In this document: positions 9,487 through 18,284 of the stretch, piece by piece
How the letters are laid out: each line of letters starts with the position of its first letter
Position numbering within the stretch: the stretch's first letter is position 1
DNA from: Pseudobythopirellula maris
GTDB taxonomy: Bacteria; Planctomycetota; Planctomycetia; Pirellulales; Lacipirellulaceae
DNA: 64,000 bases
NCBI RefSeq assembly: GCF_007859945.1
Contig: NZ_SJPQ01000001.1
Coordinates: forward strand, 434,001 to 498,000
Direction: 5' to 3'
Position numbers and translations under genes: made by a program
Notes under the pieces: generated by a model
The model's database searches: none
What the model saw: only the letters and a program-made list of their open reading frames with translations
Told to the model about the DNA's origin: nothing

Positions 9487-10626
9487 ATGATGACCGCCAA
9501 TAAACTCCACTCTTACACCTGCAAAGACCTCGCTCAGATGGCCCGCAATGAGGGGGTGACGGGCTGGCACGCGATGCGGAAGGACGAGCTCATCGAGGCG
9601 CTCATCAAAACCGCCCGACGCAGCCGGCGTACCGGTGGCGACCCCGCCGCCAAGGGCGAGCGTGGCCGCGAAGTCATCGAAGGATCACGTTCAGAGAAGC
9701 TCAACAGGGAGGAGAGCGTTCGCCAAGCGGGCAAGATTTCGGCCAAGCGGCGCCAGGCTCAAAAGCAGCTCGATCTGATCCACCAGAAAATGGCCAAGGC
9801 AAAAGACCTCAGCTGTGCGGCGGGCGATCAGAACGACGAAGCCAGCGGCGACCGCCTGGTGATGCTTGTTCGCGACCCTTATTGGCTGCACGCTCATTGG
9901 GAGATTGCCCCCTCGGGCGTTCAGCGGGCCAAATCGTCGCTCGGCCAATTCTGGCACGCCGCCCACCCGGTGCTGCGGGTGCTGCAAGTCGACGAGAGCG
10001 GCGCTACGCTCAGCCGCCGCGAGATCCGGATCCACGGCGGCGTGAGCAACTGGTACATCGACGTCGCCGACCCGCCGTGCCAGTTCCGCGCAGAAGTCGG
10101 CTACGCCGTCGAGGGGGGCGACTTTTACTGCCTCGCACGCAGCAACACCGTGACGACCCCGGCGCCCGGATCGGCCGACATGGTCGACACGAACTGGAGC
10201 GACGTGGCCGAGAAGGCCGACCAGATCTACGCGATGAGCGGGGGCTACTCGCACGGTGGCGTGAGCATCGAGCTGCAGGAGCTGCTCGAAGAGCGTCTGC
10301 GGCGGCGGCTCGGCCGGCCCTCGCAAACCCGCTACGGGCACGCGGTCGATCCCTCACGCGGCAGCGAGATGGAGCTGGCGCTCGACGCCGAGCTGGTGGT
10401 TTACGGCTCTTCGGACCCGCACTCGCACGTGACGGTGATGGGTGAGCCAGTGGCGGTGGGCGACGACGGCTCGTTCGTCGTGAAGATGCACCTGCCCGAC
10501 CGGCGCCAAGTGATCCCGGTGGTGGCGAGCTCGGCCGACGGCGTGCAGCAACGCACCGTGATCTTGGGCGTGGAGCGTAACACCAAGGAACTCGATCCGC
10601 GCTACCGCGATGTGGCGACCAGCTGA
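9487..10626 (+). CDS. Rho-N-like and DUF4912 domain protein
   Basis: 379 aa; ATG 9487, with a second ATG one codon on. Residues 7-43 (YTCKDLAQMARNEGV then MRKDELIEAL) resemble the Rho transcription factor N-terminal/SAP-like helical domain. A Lys/Gln-rich coiled linker follows. The DUF4912 core begins at VMLVRDPYWLHAHWEI, about residue 125, and continues through the conserved SNWYIDV region. The C-terminal part ends in a beta-rich segment (GDDGSFVVKMHLPD). DUF4912 proteins are widespread in Cyanobacteria, Firmicutes and Planctomycetes without a settled function; the Rho-N part suggests nucleic-acid contact. It may be co-transcribed with the next gene. Confidence 0.85.
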   Translation: MMTANKLHSYTCKDLAQMARNEGVTGWHAMRKDELIEALIKTARRSRRTGGDPAAKGERGREVIEGSRSEKLNREESVRQAGKISAKRRQAQKQLDLIHQKMAKAKDLSCAAGDQNDEASGDRLVMLVRDPYWLHAHWEIAPSGVQRAKSSLGQFWHAAHPVLRVLQVDESGATLSRREIRIHGGVSNWYIDVADPPCQFRAEVGYAVEGGDFYCLARSNTVTTPAPGSADMVDTNWSDVAEKADQIYAMSGGYSHGGVSIELQELLEERLRRRLGRPSQTRYGHAVDPSRGSEMELALDAELVVYGSSDPHSHVTVMGEPVAVGDDGSFVVKMHLPDRRQVIPVVASSADGVQQRTVILGVERNTKELDPRYRDVATS

Positions 10627-10709
10627 CCACCCTCCGGCCTCTCGGCGATGCGTGCGGCCAAGAATCGCGTCGCAGCCGCCGTTTCTGAGCCCGGAGCGTT
10701 CGGCTACGA

Positions 10710-11612
10710 TTGAGGAAGCAGGCCCGCACGTCGGCTGTCGTCACGCTTCCCCGAGCCCCACGCGATCCCTTGTCGCCTGACATACGCCCGATCCTCAACG
10801 ACTGGCCCTTCGAGCCGAACGATGTCACCGTGCGCATCGTTACCGCCGGCGACGGCGTCGAGCTCTTGCAGATGCGGCTCGACCTGGGGCTCTTGCAAAT
10901 GGAGCTGAGCGGCCGGCCCGACGGCGCCCGCATCCAGAACCACGAATCGCTGCTCGACCTTCACCGGACCCTGCAGAAGCGGCAAGAAGAGGAAGGCCCC
11001 GAAGACGCGCCGCCCTACCTGCTAGAGCCCGAAGACTGCGCGGCGCTGATGCGCGAGGGGGCCCAGTACTACCACCGCTATGTCGGTTTCTGGAAACTCG
11101 GCCGCTACGAGTTGTGCGCCCGCGACACCGAACGCAACCTGCGGCTGTTCGACTTCGTTCGCGAGCACGCCCGCCACGATCGCGACAAGATGCAGTTCGA
11201 CCAGTGGCTGCCATACGTGGCGATGATGCACGCGCGCGCCGTTGCCACGCCGCTGGCGTCGATGAAACAATTCACCGCCGCGATCGGCGCCATCGACGCC
11301 GGAATTCGGCGGATCGAGCAATTCCTGGCCGAGTACAACCGCGAGGCGCAAGCCGATCAAGTGAACGAGTTGCTGTTCCTCAAGCGATGGCGCCGGGAAA
11401 TCGCCGCGCTCGCCGAAGAGGACGCCCCGGCGGCGCAGCTGGCTCTCGCCCGGATCGAACAAGAAATCGAGGAGCCGGAAGACCCGATCCAGACGCTCAA
11501 GCGCGAGCTTGATGAGGCGATCGCGGCGGAACGCTACGAAGACGCCGCCGGGCTCCGCGACGAGATCCAGCGACTCGAAGACCCGCCGCCCCCCGGCGCG
11601 GGGCTCGGTTAA
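10710..11612 (+). CDS. UVR-motif protein of unknown function
   Basis: 300 aa with a TTG start at 10710; the start is uncertain because no strong ribosome site is visible. The C-terminus (residues about 260-292) is a UvrB/UvrC-type motif, LKRELDEAIAAERYEDAAGL. In UvrB and UvrC this helix pair mediates their contact; in other proteins (for example McsA) it is a general protein-binding helix. The central 150 residues are alpha-helical with several Trp/Tyr-rich stretches (YHRYVGFWKLGRYE) and are not recognised. It may pair with the upstream nucleic-acid-binding gene. It is not UvrB or UvrC, as helicase and nuclease motifs are absent. Confidence 0.75.
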   Translation: MRKQARTSAVVTLPRAPRDPLSPDIRPILNDWPFEPNDVTVRIVTAGDGVELLQMRLDLGLLQMELSGRPDGARIQNHESLLDLHRTLQKRQEEEGPEDAPPYLLEPEDCAALMREGAQYYHRYVGFWKLGRYELCARDTERNLRLFDFVREHARHDRDKMQFDQWLPYVAMMHARAVATPLASMKQFTAAIGAIDAGIRRIEQFLAEYNREAQADQVNELLFLKRWRREIAALAEEDAPAAQLALARIEQEIEEPEDPIQTLKRELDEAIAAERYEDAAGLRDEIQRLEDPPPPGAGLG

Positions 11613-11625
11613 CCATAGAGTTCCT

Positions 11626-12483
11626 ATGCCGATGAAGACCGCACCAGCAACCAACGCCGCCGAGAACGCCACGACCGAAGCCGCCGAGCGGCTTGTCGAA
11701 GCGATCCGCCCGCTGGGCTCGTGCGCGGTCGCCTTCTCGGCCGGGGTCGACAGCGCGGTCGTGCTGATGGCGGCCCGGCTGGCGCTCGGCGCGGAACATG
11801 TGGTCGCCATTACCGGCGTTGGTCCGGCGCTGGCCGAGGGCGAACTCGATGAGGCGCGCCGCGTCGCCGAGGCTGTCGGCGTGCGGCACGTCGAGGCGCC
11901 GACCGACGAGATCGAGCGGCAAGGCTACGTGGCGAACGCCCCCGACCGCTGCTTCCATTGCAAGACCGAGCTGTATGGCAAGATGGCGCCTCTCGCCGAG
12001 CAACTCGGCCTGGCGGCGGTGCTCAACGGCGCCAACGCCGACGACGCCGGCGACCACCGCCCCGGCATGCGAGCGGCCGACGACTACGGCGTGCGTAGCC
12101 CGCTGCTCGAGTGCGGCATCGGCAAAGCGACCGTTCGCGCGATCGCGTCGCACTGGGACCTGAGCGTGTGGGACAAACCGGCCAGCCCCTGCCTGGCGAG
12201 CCGGATCGCTTACGGCGAGAGTGTCACCGCCGAGAAGCTCGCCCGCATCGACGCCGCCGAACGGCGGCTCCGTTCGCTCGGGCTCAAGCAGGTGCGTGTG
12301 CGGCTGCACCCGGGCGACGTGGCGCGGATCGAGGCGCCGCTCGACGCGATCCCGATGCTTGCTGCCGAGGAGAACCGCGTGCGGCTGGTGGCTTGGTTCC
12401 GCGAGCTCGGATTCAAGGCGGTCGCCTTGGACCTGAGCGGGTTTCGGTCCGGCAGCCTCAACGAATTGGTCGAGCTTTCTTGA
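11626..12483 (+). CDS. larE: ATP-dependent sacrificial sulfur transferase LarE
   Basis: 285 aa from ATG 11626, just after the previous stop. LarE adenylates the pyridinium dicarboxylate precursor and donates its own cysteine sulfur to make the nickel-pincer cofactor of lactate racemase. The PP-loop is AFSAGVDSAVV (residues 36-46). RCFHCK (108-113) and SPCLASRIAYG (187-197) are LarE signatures; C189 is the likely sacrificial cysteine by alignment to the family pattern. No larB, larC or larA is in the window, so the rest of the pathway must be elsewhere or absent. A PP-loop enzyme of another kind is less likely. Confidence 0.9.
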   Translation: MPMKTAPATNAAENATTEAAERLVEAIRPLGSCAVAFSAGVDSAVVLMAARLALGAEHVVAITGVGPALAEGELDEARRVAEAVGVRHVEAPTDEIERQGYVANAPDRCFHCKTELYGKMAPLAEQLGLAAVLNGANADDAGDHRPGMRAADDYGVRSPLLECGIGKATVRAIASHWDLSVWDKPASPCLASRIAYGESVTAEKLARIDAAERRLRSLGLKQVRVRLHPGDVARIEAPLDAIPMLAAEENRVRLVAWFRELGFKAVALDLSGFRSGSLNELVELS

Positions 12484-12892
12484 CTTGAATCACCGATGGC
12501 CGAGCTAGCCATTGCTGATCCACGCCCCGCTCCAGCCACTCCCCCTAAATTGCCAGCTTTTGCTCTCTTGGCGGCGTGGGGTTTATCGCCCATGAGCCGG
12601 CTTGACAATCTCGCTCGAATTTTCTTGGAGCCTCGCGATAGCAGTGGTAAAATCCGCGGCGCTGGAGGAAACGAAAGCCGACGCCCATGGGCTCGGCGCT
12701 GGCGTCTGCGGTAACTGCAAACACTCGCGCTTGGCCCCCACCGTGACTCTACCTCCTGTACGGGTTGAGCTCACATGGCGCCGGGGGCCTTGGGCCTGCT
12801 GAACTCTTTTGCTCCCTCGAGCTTGTCGCCCGTTGCGCCGCCGCGCAGCGGGCTCGGGTCTACGTTTCTGAAGCTTGTGTGGAGAGTGCGAG
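12484..12892. other. Intergenic region with probable long 5' leader of the cold-shock gene
   Basis: 409 bases without a convincing gene. A short in-frame reading at 12496-12714 is rejected for lack of family resemblance. The downstream 230 bases probably form the long untranslated leader typical of cold-shock mRNAs. Confidence 0.45.
12625..12653 (+). promoter_or_regulatory. Candidate promoter for the cold-shock gene
   Basis: TTGGAG, 17 bases, then TAAAAT. The -10 matches the sigma-70 consensus at five of six positions, the -35 at only three. Transcription from here would give a leader of about 230 bases. Tentative. Confidence 0.3.
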
Positions 12893-13090
12893 ATGCCCCA
12901 GGGCACGATTAAAAAGCTGACTGAAAAAGGGTTTGGGTTCATCGAAGGGGAGCGTGGCGACATCTTCTTCCACCACTCGTCGGTGGAGGGTGTGCCGTAC
13001 GACGATCTCCGCGAAGGGCAATCGGTCGAGTACTCCGAGGGCGCCGGCCCGAAGGGTCCGCGGGCCGAAAACGTGAAGGTGCTTGAATAA
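12893..13090 (+). CDS. Cold-shock domain protein (CspA family)
   Basis: 65 aa, single OB-fold cold-shock domain that binds single-stranded RNA/DNA. The RNP1 motif is KGFGFIEG, RNP2 is DIFFHHSS, and the N-terminus MPQGTIKKLTEKG fits the family. ATG 12893 follows GGAGAG; an upstream in-frame ATG at 12875 would add six unusual residues. The gene stands alone, preceded by a long leader and followed by a strong terminator, a common layout for csp genes. Confidence 0.95.
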   Translation: MPQGTIKKLTEKGFGFIEGERGDIFFHHSSVEGVPYDDLREGQSVEYSEGAGPKGPRAENVKVLE

Positions 13091-13128
13091 GCCCGCCGCG
13101 TTGCGCAAATCGCCTGCGAACAAACACG

Positions 13129-13162
13129 ACCACGTCGGCCTCCAAGGCCGGCGTGGTTTTTT
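13129..13162 (+). terminator. Rho-independent terminator of the cold-shock gene
   Basis: Stem ACCACGTCGGCC / GGCCGGCGTGGT (13129-13140 with 13146-13157, one G-U pair), loop TCCAA, then a run of six T. Confidence 0.9.
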
Positions 13163-13166
13163 CGTG

Positions 13167-13214
13167 GCTGCTCGACTGCGCCGCTGCTCGACTGCGCCGC
13201 TACTCGACCGGCGC
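13167..13214. repeat. 16-bp tandem repeat, about three copies
   Basis: Two perfect copies of gctgctcgactgcgcc (13167-13182, 13183-13198) and a diverged third (13199-13214). The third holds the stop codon of the methyltransferase gene, so the array separates that stop from the opposing csp terminator. Confidence 0.8.
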
Positions 13215-14393
13215 CGCTGACGAGGCCGACGCGAGCACGGCGTCGGCCAGCGGGTTGAGATAATTCTCCGCGATCCACGCAACCGCGTCGACACAGACCG
13301 CGTCGCCGAAGCCAAACAACGCCTGGTTGAGCGGCGCGGTGACGCGGTAGCCGTCGGCGCCCATCAGCCGCGCGCACTCCGTGGCGTTGAGCAGCCGCAC
13401 GCGGTACTCCCCTTTGCCGGCCTGGAAGAGGATCTGCCGGCCGCTGCCCCCCTTGGGCGTGCGCAGGCAGCCGGCGAGGCCGTCGGTTCGCAGCTCGGCC
13501 ATCGACTTGCCTTTACGGACCCGGCGGAAGACCGTGCCGAAGCTGAGCGACTTTCCGGCGATCATCTTGTCGGCTTCCGCGCGATGGCGTTCGCTCATCT
13601 GGCCCAGCAGGTATTCGGACCGTTCGCGGCTCCACCACTGCGGCGAGTCGCTTGGCAGCCTCTCAAGGATCGACTCCAAGGGCGTGGCGCCGTAAGGAGG
13701 CAGTTCGGGCAACGCGGCGAGGCGCCAGCCGAGCTGCGGCGAGCGTCGGATCGCCTCGACCAGCTTCGCGCTGCGGAGCGGCGACGGCGCAAGGTCGTCG
13801 GCGTCGATCGCCGGCAGGTCGGGCTCCACGCCACGGCTGCCAATGACAAACAGCCGCGGCCGGCTCTGCGGCGTGAAATGGGCGGCGTCGATCGTCAGGG
13901 CGTCGACGGTGTACCCCAGGTCGCCGAGCGCGGCGAGGGCCGCGAAAAAGTCTTCGCCGTTGTGCGAAGTAAGGAAGCCGGTGACGTTCTCGACCAGCAC
14001 GATTGGCGGCCGCCGGTCGCCCATCCCCTCCAAGAGCGCGTGCCAGCCCCAGAAGGCCGACGACTCGCCGCTGTTGAGCCCCCGCCGGCCGCCGGCTAGC
14101 GACAGATCAGTGCACGGGAACGACGCGTGCGACAGCAGAGTGGTCGGCACACGCTCCGGCTCGATGGCCAGCTTGTGGACGTCTTCAAGCAGGTAGTGCG
14201 GCGAAGGGCCGAAGTGCCCGTCGTGCATCGCAAGCTTCTTCGGATCGAGGTCGTTGGCCAGGGTCACCTCCCACCCGGCCCGCTCCAGCCCCATCCGCGC
14301 AAGCCCCACCCCGGCAAAGAACTCGGCCGCCGTCCGCCCGGGTGCGGGCGGCGGCGCGGGCGAGGCATCGAAGAGGGGGCGTTGGGCTTCCAT
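13200..14393 (-). CDS. DNA (cytosine-5-)-methyltransferase, apparently orphan
   Basis: 397 aa. It transfers methyl groups to C5 of cytosine in a specific DNA site. Motifs in order: I, EFFAGVGLARMGLE (24-37); IV, FPCTDLS (92-98, catalytic C94); VI, VENV (134-137); VIII, QSRPR (176-180); the target-recognition region lies about 230-320; the C-terminal motif IX/X region ends the protein. ATG start. No restriction endonuclease or very-short-patch repair gene flanks it, so it may be a solitary regulatory or defence methyltransferase. It is next to a toxin-antitoxin pair, in a stretch that looks accessory. Target sequence cannot be predicted. Confidence 0.92.
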   Translation of the reverse strand: MEAQRPLFDASPAPPPAPGRTAAEFFAGVGLARMGLERAGWEVTLANDLDPKKLAMHDGHFGPSPHYLLEDVHKLAIEPERVPTTLLSHASFPCTDLSLAGGRRGLNSGESSAFWGWHALLEGMGDRRPPIVLVENVTGFLTSHNGEDFFAALAALGDLGYTVDALTIDAAHFTPQSRPRLFVIGSRGVEPDLPAIDADDLAPSPLRSAKLVEAIRRSPQLGWRLAALPELPPYGATPLESILERLPSDSPQWWSRERSEYLLGQMSERHRAEADKMIAGKSLSFGTVFRRVRKGKSMAELRTDGLAGCLRTPKGGSGRQILFQAGKGEYRVRLLNATECARLMGADGYRVTAPLNQALFGFGDAVCVDAVAWIAENYLNPLADAVLASASSAAPVE

Positions 14394-14432
14394 GCCGACT
14401 AAGGATACACGCGCGAAGGGCGGAGAAGAATC

Positions 14433-14453
14433 GGACGCGGATCAACGCCGATT
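14433..14453. repeat. Single copy of the dispersed ATCCGCGTT repeat (reverse orientation)
   Basis: ggacgcggatcaacgccgat is a diverged reverse complement of the word seen at 5088 and 62116. It lies between the methyltransferase start and the toxin stop. Confidence 0.5.
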
Positions 14454-14471
14454 GAGCGGTTTCTAAGGAAT

Positions 14472-14774
14472 TCAACGGTCCGCCCAGTAGCCGGGCTGCA
14501 TCGCGACGTGCGGAAATGCGACGATACGGATGTGGTCGGCTGCGACCTCGTAGATTAGCAGGTAAGGAAAACCGGCGGCGATCCGCCGTCGCCAGCGTTG
14601 ATGATGGATCAAGGGTTCGTAGTAACTCCACCGCAACGGCGCCGACTCCACTTCTTCAAGCAGGGCGTCGATTTCATCCGCAATCTGTGTCGCGAGTTCC
14701 TCCGAGATCGCCGCATAGTAGTCGATAGCGCGAGCCATCTCCTCGCGAGCGAGCGGATGGACGACGAGCATCAC
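14472..14774 (-). CDS. RelE/ParE-family toxin
   Basis: 100 aa. Type II toxin of the ParE/RelE fold (gyrase poison or ribosome-dependent RNase; the sequence does not decide which). The N-terminus VVHPLAREEMARAIDYYA and the centre LIHHQRWRRRIAAGFPYLLIY fit the family; the end VAFPHVAMQPGYW is the usual last strand and tail. It overlaps its antitoxin gene by 4 bases, the standard arrangement with antitoxin first. Confidence 0.9.
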   Translation of the reverse strand: MMLVVHPLAREEMARAIDYYAAISEELATQIADEIDALLEEVESAPLRWSYYEPLIHHQRWRRRIAAGFPYLLIYEVAADHIRIVAFPHVAMQPGYWADR

Positions 14775-15019
14775 GACTCACTTTTCCGGGAGATGCGAGA
14801 GCGTAATTCGGCGCGCACTTCGGACCAGGGGATACCGATGACCTCCCCCGAGTCCATCTCGGCGGAGCGCCGCTGAACCTCTTGGGCGATTTCGTCGTCG
14901 CTCAGCTTGGGCCTGCGGGCAGCGGCGAGGCTGTCGAGCAACCGGTTGGCTAGATCGGCGCGACGATCGGGCGGCAATGCGAGAGCCGAACTAAACAGGT
15001 CGTCGTTGGATATACTCAC
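14771..15019 (-). CDS. Addiction-module antitoxin (TIGR02574-like), GTG start
   Basis: 82 aa. GTG 15019 follows AGGAGTCC at good spacing. The pattern ALALPPDRRADLANRLLDSL at the N-terminus and the EIAQEVQRRSAEMDSGEVI centre, followed by a Trp-containing short tail (IPWSEVRAELRS), fits the small antitoxins paired with ParE toxins. It would neutralise the toxin encoded immediately downstream and probably represses the shared promoter. Confidence 0.87.
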   Translation of the reverse strand: MSISNDDLFSSALALPPDRRADLANRLLDSLAAARRPKLSDDEIAQEVQRRSAEMDSGEVIGIPWSEVRAELRSRISRKSES

Positions 15020-15094
15020 GGTGGACTCCTGAAGGAGAGCAGCGGGCTATCTACAATAGTAACCTTAGCTTGATGCCGATGGAGCAAGCTGGAA

Positions 15095-15646
15095 CTAAGG
15101 TTCGACGGGAATCGTATGATCCAATAGAACGTAGTGAAATTCCTCCTCGTAATAGTCTAGATTTCCAAGGAGACGCGCGAACTTGTCGTGCCCCAAAAAA
15201 CCTGCCAAACCCGCGACTCCCCATTGGAAGTCTTCAAAATTGCCGGTATTCGCCAGCAACGGCGATAAGCGACTGGCGCCTATAGTAGCCGCTTCCCGAA
15301 AGTCGTCTTCGATCTCGTCTAGGCACTCGGCGTAGCCTTCGCGTTCAGCGAATGCGTAGACAACACCTGCATGAGAGAGCAAGGCCAGCTGCATCGAATT
15401 GTTAACTTGACTGCTCAGTTCAATCAGGTGGGGAGCCACGGCGTACATGGCGCTGGACGTATCGCCTTGATGTTGGACTGCATTGATGATCTCTCCCAAT
15501 CTCTCGTTTGTGAGCGACTTGGCTGCGTAAGCTTCGTGAAGCCATTGACGTAGTTCAACAGAATCTCCGTAGCAATCTTTGAGAAGGTTCCAAATCGGGT
15601 TTTTCAGCGGTAGAGCCATTTGATTAGGACCATGCATCCAATTCAA
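15095..15646 (-). CDS. Hypothetical soluble protein, AT-richer than its neighbours
   Basis: Up to 183 aa. The start is uncertain: a TTG at 15646, ATG at 15637 or ATG at 15619, none with a clear ribosome site. The protein is mostly helical (Leu/Ala-rich pairs such as SMQLALLSHAGVVYAFAERE), without signal peptide or membrane segment. I do not recognise the family. Base composition and codon use differ clearly from ilvD next door, which suggests recent acquisition. Helical proteins of this size and composition are often immunity proteins, but no toxin gene is adjacent. An imperfect hairpin (AACCTTAG/CTAAGGTT, 15061-15102) sits at its stop codon. Confidence 0.6.
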   Translation of the reverse strand: MNWMHGPNQMALPLKNPIWNLLKDCYGDSVELRQWLHEAYAAKSLTNERLGEIINAVQHQGDTSSAMYAVAPHLIELSSQVNNSMQLALLSHAGVVYAFAEREGYAECLDEIEDDFREAATIGASRLSPLLANTGNFEDFQWGVAGLAGFLGHDKFARLLGNLDYYEEEFHYVLLDHTIPVEP

Positions 15647-15704
15647 TTATTTGGGACAGCAGTTCCTCTCCCCAACAACTTGCCCCCCCTTCCAACGCCT
15701 CCTG

Positions 15705-17402
15705 TCACTCGTCCGTCACGCACCCCTCGCTCGCCGACTTCACGTTCTTGATGTACTTGTAGAGCGTGCCGCGGGTCGCCTTGAACGGCGGCGGGGTCCA
15801 GGCCTTCTTGCGTTCGGCGAACTCCTCGGCCGACACGTCGACCGTGATCTGGTTCTTCTCTGCGTCGACGGTGATCTTGTCGCCGTTCTTCACCAGGGCG
15901 ATCGGCCCCCCCTCCTGCGCTTCGGGCGTCACGTGGCCGACGATGAACCCGTGTGAGCCGCCGCTGAAGCGGCCGTCGGTCATCAGGGCCACGTCCTTGC
16001 CGAGGCCGGCGCCCATGATCGCGCTGGTCGGAGTGAGCATCTCCGGCATGCCGGGCCCCCCCTTGGGGCCCTCGTAGCGGATGATCACCACGTCGCCCTT
16101 AGCGATCTTCTTTTCCTCCAACGCCTGGAGCATCGCCTCTTCACTGTCAAAGCAGTTCGCCGTGCCAGAGAAGACAAGGCCCTCCTTGCCGGTGATCTTC
16201 GCCACGGCGCCGTCCGGGCAGAAGTTGCCGCGCATCACGCGCAGGTGGCCGGTCGCCTTGATCGGGTTGTCGATGGGGCGGACGACCTCCTGCCCCTCCT
16301 CGAGCCCGGGCAGCTCGGCGAGGTTCTCGGCCACAGTTTTGCCCGTAACGGTCATGCACGAGCCGTCGATTTTGCCCGCTTCAAGCAGCAGCTTCATCAC
16401 CGCCGGCGTGCCGCCCACTTTGTGCAAGTCTTCTTGGACGAACCGGCCGGAGGGCTTCAGGTCGGCCAGCAGCGGCGTGCTGTCGCTCACGCGCTGGAAA
16501 TCGTCAATCGTTAGGTCGACGTCGACACTGCGGGCCATCGCCAGCAGGTGCAGCACGGCGTTGGTCGAGCCCCCCTCGGCCATGATGAGCACCATCGCGT
16601 TCTCGAACGCTTGGCGGGTCATGATGTCACGCGGCTTGATGTCTTTCTCCAAGAGGTGACGAATCGCGGCGCCCGCTTTGAGGCACTCCTCGAGCTTGGC
16701 GGGGTCCTCGGCCGGGATGCTGCTCGAGTAGGGGAGGCTCATGCCCATCGCCTCGATCGCCGAGGCCATCGTGTTGGCCGTGTACATACCGCCGCAGGCG
16801 CCGGCGCCGGGGCAGCTCTTGCGGACGATCTCTTTGCGCTCATCCTCCGTGATCGTGCCGGCCAGGTACTCGCCGTAGCACTGGAACGCCGAGACGATGT
16901 CGCGTTTCTCGTCCGAGCCCCCACCATCCGAAGAACGGCGCTTCGTGAAGCCGGGTTTGATCGTTCCGCCGTAGACCATCAGCGCCGGGCGGTTGAGCCG
17001 GCCCATCGCCATCAGGCAGCCCGGCATGTTCTTGTCGCAACCCGGCAGGGCCACGAGGCCGTCGTACCACTGGGCGCCCATGACGGTCTCGATGCTGTCG
17101 GCTATGAGGTCACGCGACTGCAGGCTGAAGCTCATGCCATCGGTGCCCATCGAAATGCCGTCCGACACGCCGATCGTGTTGAACCGCATTCCGACACAAC
17201 CGGCCGGGCCCATCCCCTCTTTGACCTTGGCCGCCAGGTCCAGCAGGTGCATGTTGCAGGTGTTCCCCTCGTACCACACGCTGGCGATGCCGACCTGCGG
17301 CTTTTGCATGTCTTCGTCGGTGAGGCCCGTGCCGTAGAGCATCGCCTGGCTGGCGCCTTGCGACTTGGGCTGCGTGATCTTGCTGCTGTACTTGTTGAGC
17401 AT
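15705..17402 (-). CDS. ilvD: Dihydroxy-acid dehydratase
   Basis: 565 aa, usual length. It dehydrates 2,3-dihydroxy-3-methylbutanoate/pentanoate in valine, isoleucine and pantothenate synthesis, using an Fe-S cluster. Cluster and active-site cysteines are visible: C49 in GNTCNMH, C122 in [11 protein letters not shown] and C203 in [16 protein letters not shown]. The [10 protein letters not shown] segment near the C-terminus is conserved. ATG 17402. It stands alone, divergent from the HAD gene, with a 126-base intergenic region containing a G-run-rich leader. Confidence 0.97.
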   Translation of the reverse strand: MLNKYSSKITQPKSQGASQAMLYGTGLTDEDMQKPQVGIASVWYEGNTCNMHLLDLAAKVKEGMGPAGCVGMRFNTIGVSDGISMGTDGMSFSLQSRDLIADSIETVMGAQWYDGLVALPGCDKNMPGCLMAMGRLNRPALMVYGGTIKPGFTKRRSSDGGGSDEKRDIVSAFQCYGEYLAGTITEDERKEIVRKSCPGAGACGGMYTANTMASAIEAMGMSLPYSSSIPAEDPAKLEECLKAGAAIRHLLEKDIKPRDIMTRQAFENAMVLIMAEGGSTNAVLHLLAMARSVDVDLTIDDFQRVSDSTPLLADLKPSGRFVQEDLHKVGGTPAVMKLLLEAGKIDGSCMTVTGKTVAENLAELPGLEEGQEVVRPIDNPIKATGHLRVMRGNFCPDGAVAKITGKEGLVFSGTANCFDSEEAMLQALEEKKIAKGDVVIIRYEGPKGGPGMPEMLTPTSAIMGAGLGKDVALMTDGRFSGGSHGFIVGHVTPEAQEGGPIALVKNGDKITVDAEKNQITVDVSAEEFAERKKAWTPPPFKATRGTLYKYIKNVKSASEGCVTDE

Positions 17403-17528
17403 AAGAGGGGGTGAGGAGTCGGGGATCGGGGGTCAGGGGGACGGGTACAGGCCCGAAATCAGAAGGGCTATTCTAATGGCTCCCGGCCCGGCGGCGCAGG
17501 GCCAAGATTCCTTCCTAGATCGGCACAA

Positions 17529-18182
17529 ATGAGCCTCAAAACGCCTAAGTTTATCTACTTCGACCTCGGCAACGTGCTGGTCACTTTCTGCAACGAGCGG
17601 ATGTGCCGCCAGATGGCCGCCGTGGCGAACGCCCCGATCGAGCGGGTTTACGAGGTCTTGTACGGCGACGCAGCCGGCGCCAACGACCTGACCGACACGG
17701 TCCAATGGAGGTTCGAAGCGGGGCGGTTTTCCGGCCACGAGTACTACGAGCACGTGTGCGAACTGCTCGGCGCTAGGCCCGAGCGGTCCGCTCTGGCGTT
17801 CGCCTGCGCCGACATGTTCGAGCCGATCGACGCCTCGATGCGGCTGGTCGAGCGTCTGGCGGCGGCCGGATGCCGGTTGGGGCTGCTATCGAACACGAAC
17901 GCCTGGCACTGGGAGCACTTGCTGGACGGCCGCTTCGCGGCATTGAACAACGCGTTCGAACTCGAAGTGACCAGCTTCGGCGCCCAAGCGATGAAGCCCG
18001 ACCCGACGATCTATCTTCACGCCGCCCAGGCGGCCGGCTGCGATCCCGAAGAGATCTTCTTCACGGACGACCGCCCCGAAAACGTCGAGGGCGCCCGCAA
18101 GGCGGGATTCGACGCCGAGCGTTTCGAATCAACCGAACTGCTGATCGACCACCTGCGCCAACGAGGTGTGAGCGGGGCGTAG
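17529..18182 (+). CDS. HAD-family hydrolase (subfamily IA, YihX-like)
   Basis: 217 aa. Probable cytoplasmic phosphatase. Motif I is YFDLGNVLV (residues 10-18) with the nucleophile Asp in DLG; the second Asp of the usual DxD is Gly, as in YihX-like sugar-phosphate phosphatases. Motif II is LLSNTN, motif III the Lys of MKPDP, motif IV TDDRPENVEGA. The cap domain lies between motifs I and II. ATG start. Divergent from ilvD; followed by a non-coding stretch with a MITE-like element. Substrate cannot be assigned; glucose-1-phosphate is the family precedent. Confidence 0.88.
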   Translation: MSLKTPKFIYFDLGNVLVTFCNERMCRQMAAVANAPIERVYEVLYGDAAGANDLTDTVQWRFEAGRFSGHEYYEHVCELLGARPERSALAFACADMFEPIDASMRLVERLAAAGCRLGLLSNTNAWHWEHLLDGRFAALNNAFELEVTSFGAQAMKPDPTIYLHAAQAAGCDPEEIFFTDDRPENVEGARKAGFDAERFESTELLIDHLRQRGVSGA

Positions 18183-18284
18183 ACCATCCAACGGCTACCG
18201 CAGCCGCCGAGGGTAGTCGTCGGTCTCCCCCATCTGCCCTGGCAACCGCGACGCGCGCCTCGAATCACCCGCCGCCTCGGGTCC

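Noticed and set aside
12496-12714. Short frame before the cold-shock gene
   Set aside because: No recognisable domain and it covers the likely promoter; more probably the 5' leader.
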